The notes beneath the pieces are model-generated. The model saw only the letters and a program-made list of their open reading frames with translations. It did not search any database and was not told the DNA's origin. From NCBI GenBank assembly GCA_937120475.1, contig CAKZJV010000007.1, forward strand, positions 1,814,068 to 1,878,067: DNA of 64,000 bases. The letters are read 5' to 3'. A program made the position numbers and the translations under genes. This stretch comes from an uncultured Cryomorphaceae bacterium. Its GTDB lineage: Bacteria; Bacteroidota; Bacteroidia; Flavobacteriales; Schleiferiaceae. Of the stretch, positions 44,000 through 52,662 are shown piece by piece (within the stretch, counting starts at the first letter, position 1; each line of letters starts with the position of its first letter).

Positions 44000-46228
44000 T
44001 TATTTTCGAACGATCACCTTTTGCGTGCTCAGCACGTTTCCGTCTTTATCGTTGATTTTCATAATGTAAATACCGTTGGTCAATGCTGATACATTTACCT
44101 CCAGTTCTTCTCCGTTACTGCTGTTGGAGCTCAATATCCTGCGGCCGTTCAGGTCATATACCTCAGCACTCATATTGCTGTGGCCTAATGAGCGAACCTT
44201 GAACCACTCGCTGGCTGGGTTAGGATAAATATCCACCTGTGCCAGGGAAATAACTTCTTCTACACTGAAGGGGTTAGGACGGGCGGCAGAATCCAGTTGA
44301 ATGTTGATCCCAACAAGGTCGTCATTAGCTCTTGGCAATAAACGGTAGTTGGAGAAGCCGTAGGAAAGTACACCCACTACAGCATCCATAGTCATGGTAT
44401 CACTGGTTTCAATCGGGCCTACAAACATAATTCCGTCCCGGGTTTCGTAAACCGAGTCGGTTACCAGTTGAACCCATAGTGAAGAAGCCGCACTACCGGA
44501 CTGACGACCTGCCAATACACGGGATGATTTACTCAATCCAAAAGAAGGATCAGTGCCTACGGTATAGTCACCAAAACCCACGTTATTATCAGTAATGTAA
44601 ATTTTTCCACCACCGGGGTTCTCAAACTTCACCAGCATACTTTCGTATTTCTCCCAATCACCCCTGGCATAGGCAGCACTATCTGAAGGGTCGATAGAAA
44701 CAGGCTGGATTACATCGTAAGTGTTGAGTTGCTTAACGTTGGAAACCGCCATTTGAGTAAAACCAAAGTTCTCCTGGATATCACCGGATACTTCCACCCA
44801 CTCGTGACGGAAAAGGTTGGCCAAAGCAGGGTTACCAATCAGTGAAAGACCAGTGTAAGCACCGGATGCTGTATCCTGGATGTACACATAGCCCAGGTCA
44901 TGAGACTTCGTGCTCGCGGTAACCACACCTTTAACGGTTACTGATCTTCCGCGGTAAGGAGAATCACCATTGCCGCTCAGGCTGAACTGAACGTCAGCAA
45001 TGGTTAAGCCATTGGCGCGTACGGTATAGAACTCATAGTTAGGCTCCGGCTGACTTACCGGCTTATTGGGATAGTAGGATACGTTACCTTCATTATCCTC
45101 TGCATAAATATAGTAGCGAACGATGGTACCGTTGGGCTGCTTAGGAATTGAAAATTCGTATTCATCCACCGAACCGATGGCCAAAGGCATGTTGAATACC
45201 GGGAAAGCCGAGGTTGAAATGGAGGTGTCAGCCGACCAGCCGATGGCTACGGAGTCCACGGTTCCGTCAAGATCGGTTATGGTTGCTACAATATCCACAT
45301 CCTGGTTAGGATTGGGCACTACCGGGTCACGATCCAAATCCGAAATAAAGGGCGGAGCAAAGCCTACATCATAGTGAGTACTGTCAAAAGGATTGATTTC
45401 AAACCCACGGCCACCGCCACCGGTGCAACCGTTTCCACTCTGGCGAATCACACCTTTAATAGAGTTGTAGAAAGTTCCGGGTACGGGCGCTACAAAGCTT
45501 CCGGTTCCGTTAGCACCAGCCGGAGAGTTAGGGTTCACCACCTGGTGAGAACTGGTTTTTTGCGCCAGGAAACGGTCACTCACGTTCAGGAGGTTACCGT
45601 TGGCATCGGCTACGTTAAAGCTTACACGGCCGTTGCCGAAGGGAATAACATCGGTTACGGTCACGTTTTGCAGTTCGGCAAAAGTACCTTCCCACTGCTG
45701 ACCACTCTGTACGTTGTTTACCCGGTTTTGATCGTTAAGATCTGAAACGGGCACAACTATGGAATTCGGGGCAGGTTCAAAGCCTATAATAGCAATGGAG
45801 TTGGCATCAAGGGTGGTGATTTGGTTGGAACTTTCAAAAGAACCAATATAACCGGTTACTTCGATTATGTCACCCGAAAGTAGTTGTGAGGCAATACTGT
45901 TTGCTTGAAAAGCTCCCTGCGCATTTTCGTAAATGGCCATCATTTCCAAACCTTTATAGGGACCGGGCGCACCGCCATTGGCTGTATCCACCAAAAAGAT
46001 AAAAGGGCGATAACCACCAATCACCGAACCGGAAGGTACTTCACTTAAACCACCATCCGTAACTACCACACCAACCGTTTTGATGGTGTCACCGTAGTAT
46101 AGTGAAGTGTCGTTACAACTAGCCAGGTTCAGGGGCTGGTTAATCTGTGAGATGCTCACAAAAGGATACTGCGCCTGCATGCTAAGGGCAAATCCCAGTG
46201 CGAATGTTAAGAGTACTAGTTTTTTCAT
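44000..46228 (-). CDS. T9SS-secreted OB-fold (DUF5689-like) protein
   Basis: A 742-residue secreted protein with signal peptide (MKKLVLLTFALGFALSMQAQ). Two OB-fold, nucleic-acid-binding-type regions are visible: about 25-190 (DTIKTVGVVVTDGG, SGDIIEVTGYIGSFESSNQI) and about 410-650 (RSVTVKGVVTAS, GYVYIQDTASGAY, EWVEVSGDIQENFGFTQM, ending YRLLPRANDDLVGI). The closing PRANDDL equals the end of the OB units in the 3.2-8.0 kb protein. A bacterial Ig-like region lies between (about 285-400). The type A sorting domain begins VDIYPNPASEWFKV. It sits 20 bases after the next T9SS gene, in the EEP operon. DNA or another phosphodiester as ligand is inferred. Confidence 0.85.
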   Translation of the reverse strand: MKKLVLLTFALGFALSMQAQYPFVSISQINQPLNLASCNDTSLYYGDTIKTVGVVVTDGGLSEVPSGSVIGGYRPFIFLVDTANGGAPGPYKGLEMMAIYENAQGAFQANSIASQLLSGDIIEVTGYIGSFESSNQITTLDANSIAIIGFEPAPNSIVVPVSDLNDQNRVNNVQSGQQWEGTFAELQNVTVTDVIPFGNGRVSFNVADANGNLLNVSDRFLAQKTSSHQVVNPNSPAGANGTGSFVAPVPGTFYNSIKGVIRQSGNGCTGGGGRGFEINPFDSTHYDVGFAPPFISDLDRDPVVPNPNQDVDIVATITDLDGTVDSVAIGWSADTSISTSAFPVFNMPLAIGSVDEYEFSIPKQPNGTIVRYYIYAEDNEGNVSYYPNKPVSQPEPNYEFYTVRANGLTIADVQFSLSGNGDSPYRGRSVTVKGVVTASTKSHDLGYVYIQDTASGAYTGLSLIGNPALANLFRHEWVEVSGDIQENFGFTQMAVSNVKQLNTYDVIQPVSIDPSDSAAYARGDWEKYESMLVKFENPGGGKIYITDNNVGFGDYTVGTDPSFGLSKSSRVLAGRQSGSAASSLWVQLVTDSVYETRDGIMFVGPIETSDTMTMDAVVGVLSYGFSNYRLLPRANDDLVGINIQLDSAARPNPFSVEEVISLAQVDIYPNPASEWFKVRSLGHSNMSAEVYDLNGRRILSSNSSNGEELEVNVSALTNGIYIMKINDKDGNVLSTQKVIVRK

Positions 46229-46248
46229 AATACTTGGATTATAGGGTG

Positions 46249-48420
46249 TTACTTAATAATTACAAATTTTCCGGTGGTTTCCTGGCCGGTTTCCAAATCT
46301 TCAACCGAGAACATGTAAAGACCACGGCTAATGATCTGGCTATCGAGTGAAAGGAGATCCCAGGCATGTTCACCGCCTGAAAAACGGTTGTCTTCGGTAT
46401 CTTCAGCACCAAAGGTTTGGTACCATCTTATATCCTCACCCTGGTAGTCCTGGTCGTGGTAAATTTCATCGATAAAATCGCCCGCCACGGTGAAAATGCG
46501 AATTCTGCATCGTTGTGGCAGGTTGGCAAAAATCAGCTTGCGGCTCTCCTCCTGAAAATTGGAACGGCCTTCCCAGGCAGCACCGTAATAATAGGGATTG
46601 GGATATACAAAAGGCTGGTTGGCTTCCATGTTTTCATTGACCGGAGTGCCTGGAAAAACCCGGAAGTTATTGGCCAAAAAACTACTTTCCAACGACTCCA
46701 GGCCGGATTCCTCGTCACCGCGGTCAAAAGCGGTTACGGCCACCGCATACTGCCATCCGTTGGGGATATTATCAATCACGTATTGATATTCATACGTTAC
46801 TGTATCTCCCTCAAAAAAACGGGGGCTGCTTAACTCTACCGGCTCAAAGCCCGTTTCCTTAAATAAATCGTTTCCACGAATATCGTACTCAGCGATCAGC
46901 TTAAAATCTTCTGCCAAATCCGGTACACCGGTAACATCAAAGCCCAGTTTGGAGAGGTAAATACGGTAACCCTCAAAATCCTGCTCATTACTGATCGGAT
47001 CTATCGAATTCCGCGCATTGTCGGCCCAATAAATTTCAATGCGGTTGTTTTCAGCTATCACTTTGGTGCGCGGAATGCTGGGCGGACTAGGCAGTATGAA
47101 ACGGGTAATTTCATCATCCCCGTCATTGTCTTCACCCTCATCTAAAACACCATTAAAATTTTTGTCCTCTCCATTATAGGCTTGCTGAGCCCAACCGGCA
47201 TTTGCAATAAGGTTAGCACGTTGTTCCGGGCTATTATCAGTGTTGGGATTGCCGTCTTCATTTTTGCGGGCCAGCACATAGGCAAAGGCCACGTTGATCT
47301 CATCGCCCGGCTCAAAATCGGCAAATGGCCCGGCCGAGATCAGGTCAGAACGGTTACCGGCCGCATTCAACTGGGCTTGCAGATCTACCCCCAAACCGGA
47401 TTGGCAGGGTGCACCGTTGGGGGCATCCCAGCAAGGGTTGTAATTAAGGCCATTGGTCATTTTCTGGTAACGCGCCTGGTCATTTACCGGAAAAAAGAAA
47501 ATCGGCTCGTTGGTTCCCTGGAAGGTCCAGGCATTGTAGTGTAGTTTGAAATTATCCGGTTCCCACTGCTGGGTTATTGGATTGAAGGTTGAATCCAGGT
47601 TGGGGTGGTGAAAACCGGCTTTGTCTTCTGAGCCCAAAAACACCTGGCCGATGTAACTTTCGGTAAAACCGATATCGCCCGCTGCATCGTAGCAATAGGC
47701 CATGTTGATGGAATCCATAAAACCGTTTCCTCCCTTGTTGTAAAAGGCTGCTCCACCTGATCCGGCCGGGGTAATGTTCACGTTACGCACTACGGTATTA
47801 TTCCAAAGAGCCACGTGAAAATCAGAGAAGGTTTCCGTACCGGCATTGGTAATTTTCAGGTTAACGATTACCATAAAATCGCTGAAGCTGAAGTTCCAAT
47901 TATAGGTTTGCATTTCCACCTCCACATTCATGGGATTATTGTGGTCGGTAATCAAAATCTCCGTTCCGGGTATTTTCACATTCTTATCGGAGAATAAGGC
48001 CACATAATCCTGGTGAGAAACTGCCCTGGGGTCGTAAAACTTACTATCGAAGAGTGAACTTCTTTCCTGCAGTCCGCTACCTACCTCAGCTGTTATTTCA
48101 AAGCCTACCCTACCGGGAGCATATCCCTGGGGGGCATCGTAGGCCGAGGTGCTTACCACGGGTTGTCCTCCATCGGTAATACCACCCAGCCATATACCTC
48201 CTTCAAAAAGGTGTTCTATTCCTGAACCGGCCGGGTACTCGCAGGAGGGGTCGCCACTACCATCGCGATAACCGCGAAAGGCGTTACCAAAAGTTCCGTA
48301 GTTGGACACGTTCAAGCGGACATTGGAAGCATTGGTTACTTTATCTTCAAAGCTTTGCTGCGCCTGGGCAGGCCACCATGATATTACAGATATAACAAAT
48401 AGAATCGCTGCCTTTCGCAT
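46249..48420 (-). CDS. T9SS-secreted protein with calcium-loop and FlgD/FnIII-like C-terminus, unknown function
   Basis: A 723-residue secreted protein with a signal peptide (MRKAAILFVISVISWWPAQAQ). The body is beta-rich with many aromatic residues (FSFSDFMVIVNLKITNAGTETFSDF). It contains an EF-hand-like loop DKNFNGVLDEGEDNDGDDE near residue 425. An FnIII-like segment follows (NRIEIYWADNARNSID, DFEGYRIYLSKLGFD). The end is a type A sorting-like domain with an FlgD-type Ig fold (FVYPNPYYYGAAWEG, LIFANLPQRCRIRIFTVAGDFID, closing TTGKFVIIK). No enzymatic motif is recognised. Its start overlaps the EEP nuclease stop by one base. Confidence 0.8.
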   Translation of the reverse strand: MRKAAILFVISVISWWPAQAQQSFEDKVTNASNVRLNVSNYGTFGNAFRGYRDGSGDPSCEYPAGSGIEHLFEGGIWLGGITDGGQPVVSTSAYDAPQGYAPGRVGFEITAEVGSGLQERSSLFDSKFYDPRAVSHQDYVALFSDKNVKIPGTEILITDHNNPMNVEVEMQTYNWNFSFSDFMVIVNLKITNAGTETFSDFHVALWNNTVVRNVNITPAGSGGAAFYNKGGNGFMDSINMAYCYDAAGDIGFTESYIGQVFLGSEDKAGFHHPNLDSTFNPITQQWEPDNFKLHYNAWTFQGTNEPIFFFPVNDQARYQKMTNGLNYNPCWDAPNGAPCQSGLGVDLQAQLNAAGNRSDLISAGPFADFEPGDEINVAFAYVLARKNEDGNPNTDNSPEQRANLIANAGWAQQAYNGEDKNFNGVLDEGEDNDGDDEITRFILPSPPSIPRTKVIAENNRIEIYWADNARNSIDPISNEQDFEGYRIYLSKLGFDVTGVPDLAEDFKLIAEYDIRGNDLFKETGFEPVELSSPRFFEGDTVTYEYQYVIDNIPNGWQYAVAVTAFDRGDEESGLESLESSFLANNFRVFPGTPVNENMEANQPFVYPNPYYYGAAWEGRSNFQEESRKLIFANLPQRCRIRIFTVAGDFIDEIYHDQDYQGEDIRWYQTFGAEDTEDNRFSGGEHAWDLLSLDSQIISRGLYMFSVEDLETGQETTGKFVIIK

Positions 48421-49706
48421 CAGTTCTTAATAATCTTTTGGGTAGTACTTTCTCCCCTGGGCGTACTAACATTTACCAGGTAAATGCCGGTAGGCAGGTT
48501 ATCCATTACTACCGTTTTTTCACGGCTTCCCTTCAACCAACTTGACCGGCACACCGTTTTTCCGGTAAGGTCGAGAATACGCACTTCTATATTTTCCGAA
48601 ACTGAGTTTTTCAGGTGTAATTGCAAATACTCTTTTACCGGGTTGTTACAGGAAAAGTTATCCCGTAACGAACGGTGTTCCTCGATACCGATATTGGATA
48701 CCGCCTGTAGCTTCATCATAATGGGCAGGTGGTCGCTGAAATTATAAAGGGCATTTACAATGCTGGATGGAGCACTGGAATTGGTACCGCTATTAATGGA
48801 TTGGTTGAAGTGGTTACCATCCTGGCCGATGGTGGCATAAGAGTTCAGTTTATAACTCAAACCCTCGGAACCATTCATTATTTCATCGGAAATAAGGAAG
48901 AAGTCAAAACGGTCGTCCATACCGCCACCGCTAAAACAACCGCTGCCTGAACTGCGGGTACTCTGGGTATGAATGGCGGCATAGGCACTGTTGTTATTCC
49001 AGCTACCGCTTTGGTTCAGTGGGTCCATTAAGCGTTCGGAAACGGTGGAATAATTAATAAGCTCCTGGTAACCAGGCTCATTGCTCCGGTAAAAGTTAAA
49101 ATCCCCGCAAAAAATAATGTTGTTTTGGTTCACCGATTGATCGAGTGCCTCCATAAAAGCCTCAGTGGCTTCCAAACGCTCCAGCGCATCGGCTGTGCTA
49201 TTTCCGGCTTTCAAGTGGGCTACCGCTACAATAAACGATACGGTATCAGCACCGGCACTGAGGTTAGTGTCTTTATGGTATAAATGGTACAAATCAATGA
49301 TACGCACCAGGTTATTGCCCGCCTTATCCTTACTAATGGAAGACTGACCGATGAGCCCCAACTTTTCGGTATTGTAATACAGCATATTGGTGATGCTGGA
49401 AAAGCTGTTGTTGGAATACTGCGCGCTGGCATACTTGGTAACGCCTCCGGTATTGAGCACAAAATCGCGCACAAAACCGTGATTGGAAGGATTGGCCCCC
49501 ATTTCATTTACCGTAAAAATGTCGGGATTAACAAACTTTACAATGTCTTCCAGGTGTTGATCACGCTGAGATGGTGATACGTTTGGTGTACAAGGGGCCG
49601 AGCTTGCCCGGTAGTACATGAGATTGTAACTTAAAAGGGTAATGTCCTCCGTTTGAGCACTTAAGAAAAGAGGAAAAACTAAAATGAACAGTATAATTCT
49701 TTGCAT
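48420..49706 (-). CDS. T9SS-secreted endonuclease/exonuclease/phosphatase (EEP) family enzyme
   Basis: A 428-residue secreted enzyme with signal peptide (MQRIILFILVFPLFLSAQ). The EEP catalytic set is complete: Asn in SYNLMYYR, Glu in TVNEMGANP, His in VAVAHLKAG, Asp-x-Asn in FCGDFNFYRS, Asp in DRFDFFLIS, and Asp-His in FSDHLPIMM. EEP members cut DNA/RNA or phosphodiesters with Mg2+; this sequence does not separate nuclease from phosphatase. The C-terminal ~75 residues resemble a T9SS domain (VRILDLTGKTVCRSSW, LPTGIYLVNVSTPRGE), but with NNPVKEYLQ where other cargo has YPNP. It leads the seven-gene cluster and has a -7 box and a candidate Pho operator upstream. Confidence 0.9.
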   Translation of the reverse strand: MQRIILFILVFPLFLSAQTEDITLLSYNLMYYRASSAPCTPNVSPSQRDQHLEDIVKFVNPDIFTVNEMGANPSNHGFVRDFVLNTGGVTKYASAQYSNNSFSSITNMLYYNTEKLGLIGQSSISKDKAGNNLVRIIDLYHLYHKDTNLSAGADTVSFIVAVAHLKAGNSTADALERLEATEAFMEALDQSVNQNNIIFCGDFNFYRSNEPGYQELINYSTVSERLMDPLNQSGSWNNNSAYAAIHTQSTRSSGSGCFSGGGMDDRFDFFLISDEIMNGSEGLSYKLNSYATIGQDGNHFNQSINSGTNSSAPSSIVNALYNFSDHLPIMMKLQAVSNIGIEEHRSLRDNFSCNNPVKEYLQLHLKNSVSENIEVRILDLTGKTVCRSSWLKGSREKTVVMDNLPTGIYLVNVSTPRGESTTQKIIKN

Positions 49707-49731
49707 TCGCCAGCCGCTTCAAAATCCGCGG

Positions 49732-49739
49732 CAAAGATA
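49732..49739 (-). promoter_or_regulatory. -7 promoter box of the EEP-nuclease cluster
   Basis: The minus strand reads TATCTTTG, an exact TAnnTTTG match, 25 bases upstream of the EEP start codon. It lies 30 bases downstream of the candidate Pho box, nearly the same spacing as at the 8.0-kb promoter (31 bases). Confidence 0.6.
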
Positions 49740-49769
49740 AGGCCTTTAGCCCCTGCTTTTAACCCCTAA

Positions 49770-49786
49770 TGTTAAGCTAATTTTAA
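49770..49786 (-). promoter_or_regulatory. Candidate Pho-type operator upstream of the EEP cluster
   Basis: The minus strand reads TTAAAA-TTAGC-TTAACA, again with an 11-base period. It overlaps the last bases of the upstream asmA-like gene. It matches the sites near phoB and the giant T9SS gene in sequence and in distance to the -7 box. Confidence 0.5.
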
Positions 49787-52254
49787 TTTTGCTTTTTGTC
49801 TGACGAACCTTCGTCCCACTCAAATATTATTCCTGGGTCGTTCTTGTCCTTTTTATCGGAGTCTTCTTTTTTAAAGATATCCTTGATCTCCTGCCCCTGC
49901 TGCTTTAGATCTCGCGAAAAGGCACTTCCCATAGACTCACGATCCAGCGAAATATCAGGGTCATCAGCCGTTCCGCTCATCTTCACATAAATATACGGCT
50001 CATCCTCATTGTCGATTTCCACCAGGTGTTCATCAAATTCAGACTTTTTGCGCTCCCGCTTTCTCTTGCTGAACAAAACGTCATCCAGCTTAAGGCGCAT
50101 CGAGTAATCAATCATATTATTGAAATCGTGCGTACCGCTGATCTTCAAGCTAAGCACATTGCTTTCCACATCCATACTGGGAATAATTACCCTGGAGTCG
50201 CGAATAGAAATGGTATTGTTCAGGGAACGGAAACGTACATCTTCCAATTCGCTGATATCGGCAAAGCGCGAGAGCGCAAGCATGGGTTCATAATTTTTAA
50301 GGTTGCCATCTTTAATTTGTAGTACGGCTGTCATATCCACACTTTCGGTAATTACCGAAAGATCGGAACGCATAAAAGCCTTAAAGTTAATATCGGAATT
50401 AGCCTCACCATATATATTGTTGGCCTTAATGGCATCTTGTCCAAAATCCCTGAAACTCACAAAAAGGTCATGAATATTGATATTCTCGGCCTGCAGCCGC
50501 GCTACTATTTCATACCGGTCAGCATTACTGAGGTCTATGGAAAATTGACCCACATAAGTTCCTTCATCGGCTTTAAGGGTGAGCTTCCCCACCTTAATTT
50601 TTTGATTATCGATACTGAGATTTCCTGATATGGAGGAGGCCTCAAAATCCTCGAAGGCAAAACGGTCTATTTCCAGTATTAGATCCAGCTTCAGGTTTTT
50701 GGCAAAATCCAGGTTATGATCTTGCTTACCACCGGCTTTGTCGGTCACAAAATCCGACAGGTCTATTTCCTGCGATTTAACCCGGCAATCTACCGTGAGC
50801 CCCTCGTTTTCCAGCACCAGAAAATTGAGCACATTCCCCAAAATACCATCCAGGAAAATATCGCTTTTGCCGGTTTTAAAATATAGCCTTTGTACTTTAA
50901 GATCATTTCCTGAAAAGCTCAATTCACCGTTAATGCTATTTACGGATTTATCGGAACCCTTAAAGCGGAATTCAGCGTCCTCAATGGTAATATTACCTTG
51001 GGTAACGGCTTTTTTAAGCTCGGTGGCTTTTATGTTACTAAGGGAACTGAACTGATTTTTCAAATTCAAATCCACTAACAACTTACCTTCAGGATTCTGA
51101 ATGGTATCTATCGGAAACAGCAATAACCATTCGGCCAAATCGAGATCAGAACGTAATTTAAGATCCACAAAGGGACTGGCCATGTTCTTTATAAAAAGTG
51201 AGCCTTCAATATTTCCGGTTTTACCACTACCCTTAAAACTTTCCAGCTTTAAATCCCGTTTGCCTTTTTCATTGGAAAAGGTACCGGAACAATTGATATT
51301 GGTAATACTGGCCTTATGATAGCCGTTTAAAGCGGCATCATCCGCAGTAAAATCAAGCTTAAACTGAGGGTCAACACCATCGGCAAATCGCCCATCAAAA
51401 CGGAGGACTGCTTTTCCCTTGAGCTTAGCCTCTTCAAAGGAGTACCAGCCTTGGGTGGCCAGGAGGTTTTGTAATTTTTCAAGGGCTAGGGAATTGGCAG
51501 TAGCCCTTATACGGGTTTGCTCACCGATTACACATTTCACCTCAATATTTTGTCCTTCCCAACTAATGTTGGCCGGTTTTATGAGGGTGGAATCGGGATA
51601 ACCACTTAACTGGAATTCGGTCTTTAGCGGCATTTGAGCGAGGTACTTACGCTCCCCTACCGTTAATTCATTTATCACCAGAGCTCCTTTACTTTCAAGC
51701 TGATAGTTACTGGTTTCAAAATTGCCGTTAAAAACCAGCTTATCCAGTAAAATATCCGTGTAAAAGTCTGCGGAATGGCCGTGTACTTTTGTTTTTACGT
51801 TCCTGAGGTTTACCTGCTCCAAAACAAACAGTTCACCGGAGGAGGTGGTATCCTCCCTCCAGATACGAAAGTTATCACGCCCCCTGTCTCTGAGGTGAAT
51901 ATGAACGATGGCATTTTCAAGGCTGAGTTCATTTACCGAAACCGAAGAAAACAGCACCTGCCAAATACTGAACTGAAGGTATAATTCCCGGGCATAAACC
52001 AATGTATCGCCCGGCTGGCTGTAGGCCCCCTGCGAAAACACATCTTTAAACACAAAGGAGGCACTGGGAAACTTCCTCAGGCTTACATCCACCGATGAAA
52101 CCTCCACCGGAACGGTAAGTTGCTTATTGATCTCGCTTACGAGGAGGCCTGAAAATTTTTCACGATTGGCATACAGTATGGCCGTTAATATTAAAAAAAG
52201 GGCCAGCAATACACCCAACACTATTGCGGTAAGCCTGAAAAGTTTTTTACCCAT
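49783..52254 (-). CDS. AsmA-family envelope protein
   Basis: An 823-residue protein starting at 52254 (MGKKLFRLTAIVLGVLLALFLILTAILYA), with one N-terminal membrane anchor. The AsmA signature region follows (LVSEINKQLTVPVEVSSVDVSLRKFPSASFVFKDV, quoted here as the family-conserved N-terminal block with VEVSSVDVSLRKFP). The rest is a long repeated-beta-strand body of the kind now seen as lipid-transport bridges (AsmA/TamB/YhdP group), and the C-terminus is Lys/Asp-rich. It would span from inner membrane into the periplasm. It is single in its direction, following a terminator at 52307-52335. Confidence 0.87.
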   Translation of the reverse strand: MGKKLFRLTAIVLGVLLALFLILTAILYANREKFSGLLVSEINKQLTVPVEVSSVDVSLRKFPSASFVFKDVFSQGAYSQPGDTLVYARELYLQFSIWQVLFSSVSVNELSLENAIVHIHLRDRGRDNFRIWREDTTSSGELFVLEQVNLRNVKTKVHGHSADFYTDILLDKLVFNGNFETSNYQLESKGALVINELTVGERKYLAQMPLKTEFQLSGYPDSTLIKPANISWEGQNIEVKCVIGEQTRIRATANSLALEKLQNLLATQGWYSFEEAKLKGKAVLRFDGRFADGVDPQFKLDFTADDAALNGYHKASITNINCSGTFSNEKGKRDLKLESFKGSGKTGNIEGSLFIKNMASPFVDLKLRSDLDLAEWLLLFPIDTIQNPEGKLLVDLNLKNQFSSLSNIKATELKKAVTQGNITIEDAEFRFKGSDKSVNSINGELSFSGNDLKVQRLYFKTGKSDIFLDGILGNVLNFLVLENEGLTVDCRVKSQEIDLSDFVTDKAGGKQDHNLDFAKNLKLDLILEIDRFAFEDFEASSISGNLSIDNQKIKVGKLTLKADEGTYVGQFSIDLSNADRYEIVARLQAENINIHDLFVSFRDFGQDAIKANNIYGEANSDINFKAFMRSDLSVITESVDMTAVLQIKDGNLKNYEPMLALSRFADISELEDVRFRSLNNTISIRDSRVIIPSMDVESNVLSLKISGTHDFNNMIDYSMRLKLDDVLFSKRKRERKKSEFDEHLVEIDNEDEPYIYVKMSGTADDPDISLDRESMGSAFSRDLKQQGQEIKDIFKKEDSDKKDKNDPGIIFEWDEGSSDKKQN

Positions 52255-52306
52255 TGCCAATTGCAAACGCTAAAACGCTACTAAAAAGTTTGGGGGCCAA
52301 AATAAA

Positions 52307-52335
52307 AAAAGCCCGTTTCCGGGAAACGGGCTTTT
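52307..52335. terminator. Bidirectional-type terminator between the 78-residue gene and asmA
   Basis: A near-palindrome with arms AAAAGCCCGTTTCC and GGAAACGGGCTTTT is flanked by A/T runs. It is 25 bases beyond the stop of the small gene on the minus strand. Confidence 0.88.
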
Positions 52336-52359
52336 ACCTGATATCTTTATTTTCCCCCC

Positions 52360-52596
52360 TCAGGATTTTTGCACTTTAAATCCGAACCTCTCAAGAAAAT
52401 CGATTTTTTCCTGGATTACTTTACCTTCTCTTTTCTTAAGTTCTTTGTTAATGCTTCTCTTTAAAGCCTCCAGTTCCTCAACGGAGAGTTTCCCAAGAAA
52501 TTGAGTAGCAAATAACGCCTTCAAAGTTTTGTTGTTGTTTTGGTTTTCACGTAAAGTGTGTACCAAAACACCGGGTGTTATTTTTCTTTTTGCCAT
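52360..52596 (-). CDS. Small Lys/Glu-rich protein of unknown function
   Basis: A 78-residue cytosolic protein (MAKRKITPGVLVHTLREN ... FLERFGFKVQKS). It is predominantly helical, with a charged stretch SVEELEALKRSINKELKKREGK suited to a helical hairpin. No family is recognised. It follows the pseudouridine synthase gene by 66 bases and ends at a strong terminator, which supports it being a real transcribed gene. Confidence 0.65.
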   Translation of the reverse strand: MAKRKITPGVLVHTLRENQNNNKTLKALFATQFLGKLSVEELEALKRSINKELKKREGKVIQEKIDFLERFGFKVQKS

Positions 52597-52662
52597 AATG
52601 ATGAATTAATTAATTTCCTTCAAAAGTAATCACTAAAATTTAACATACCTAACTCGTGATAA

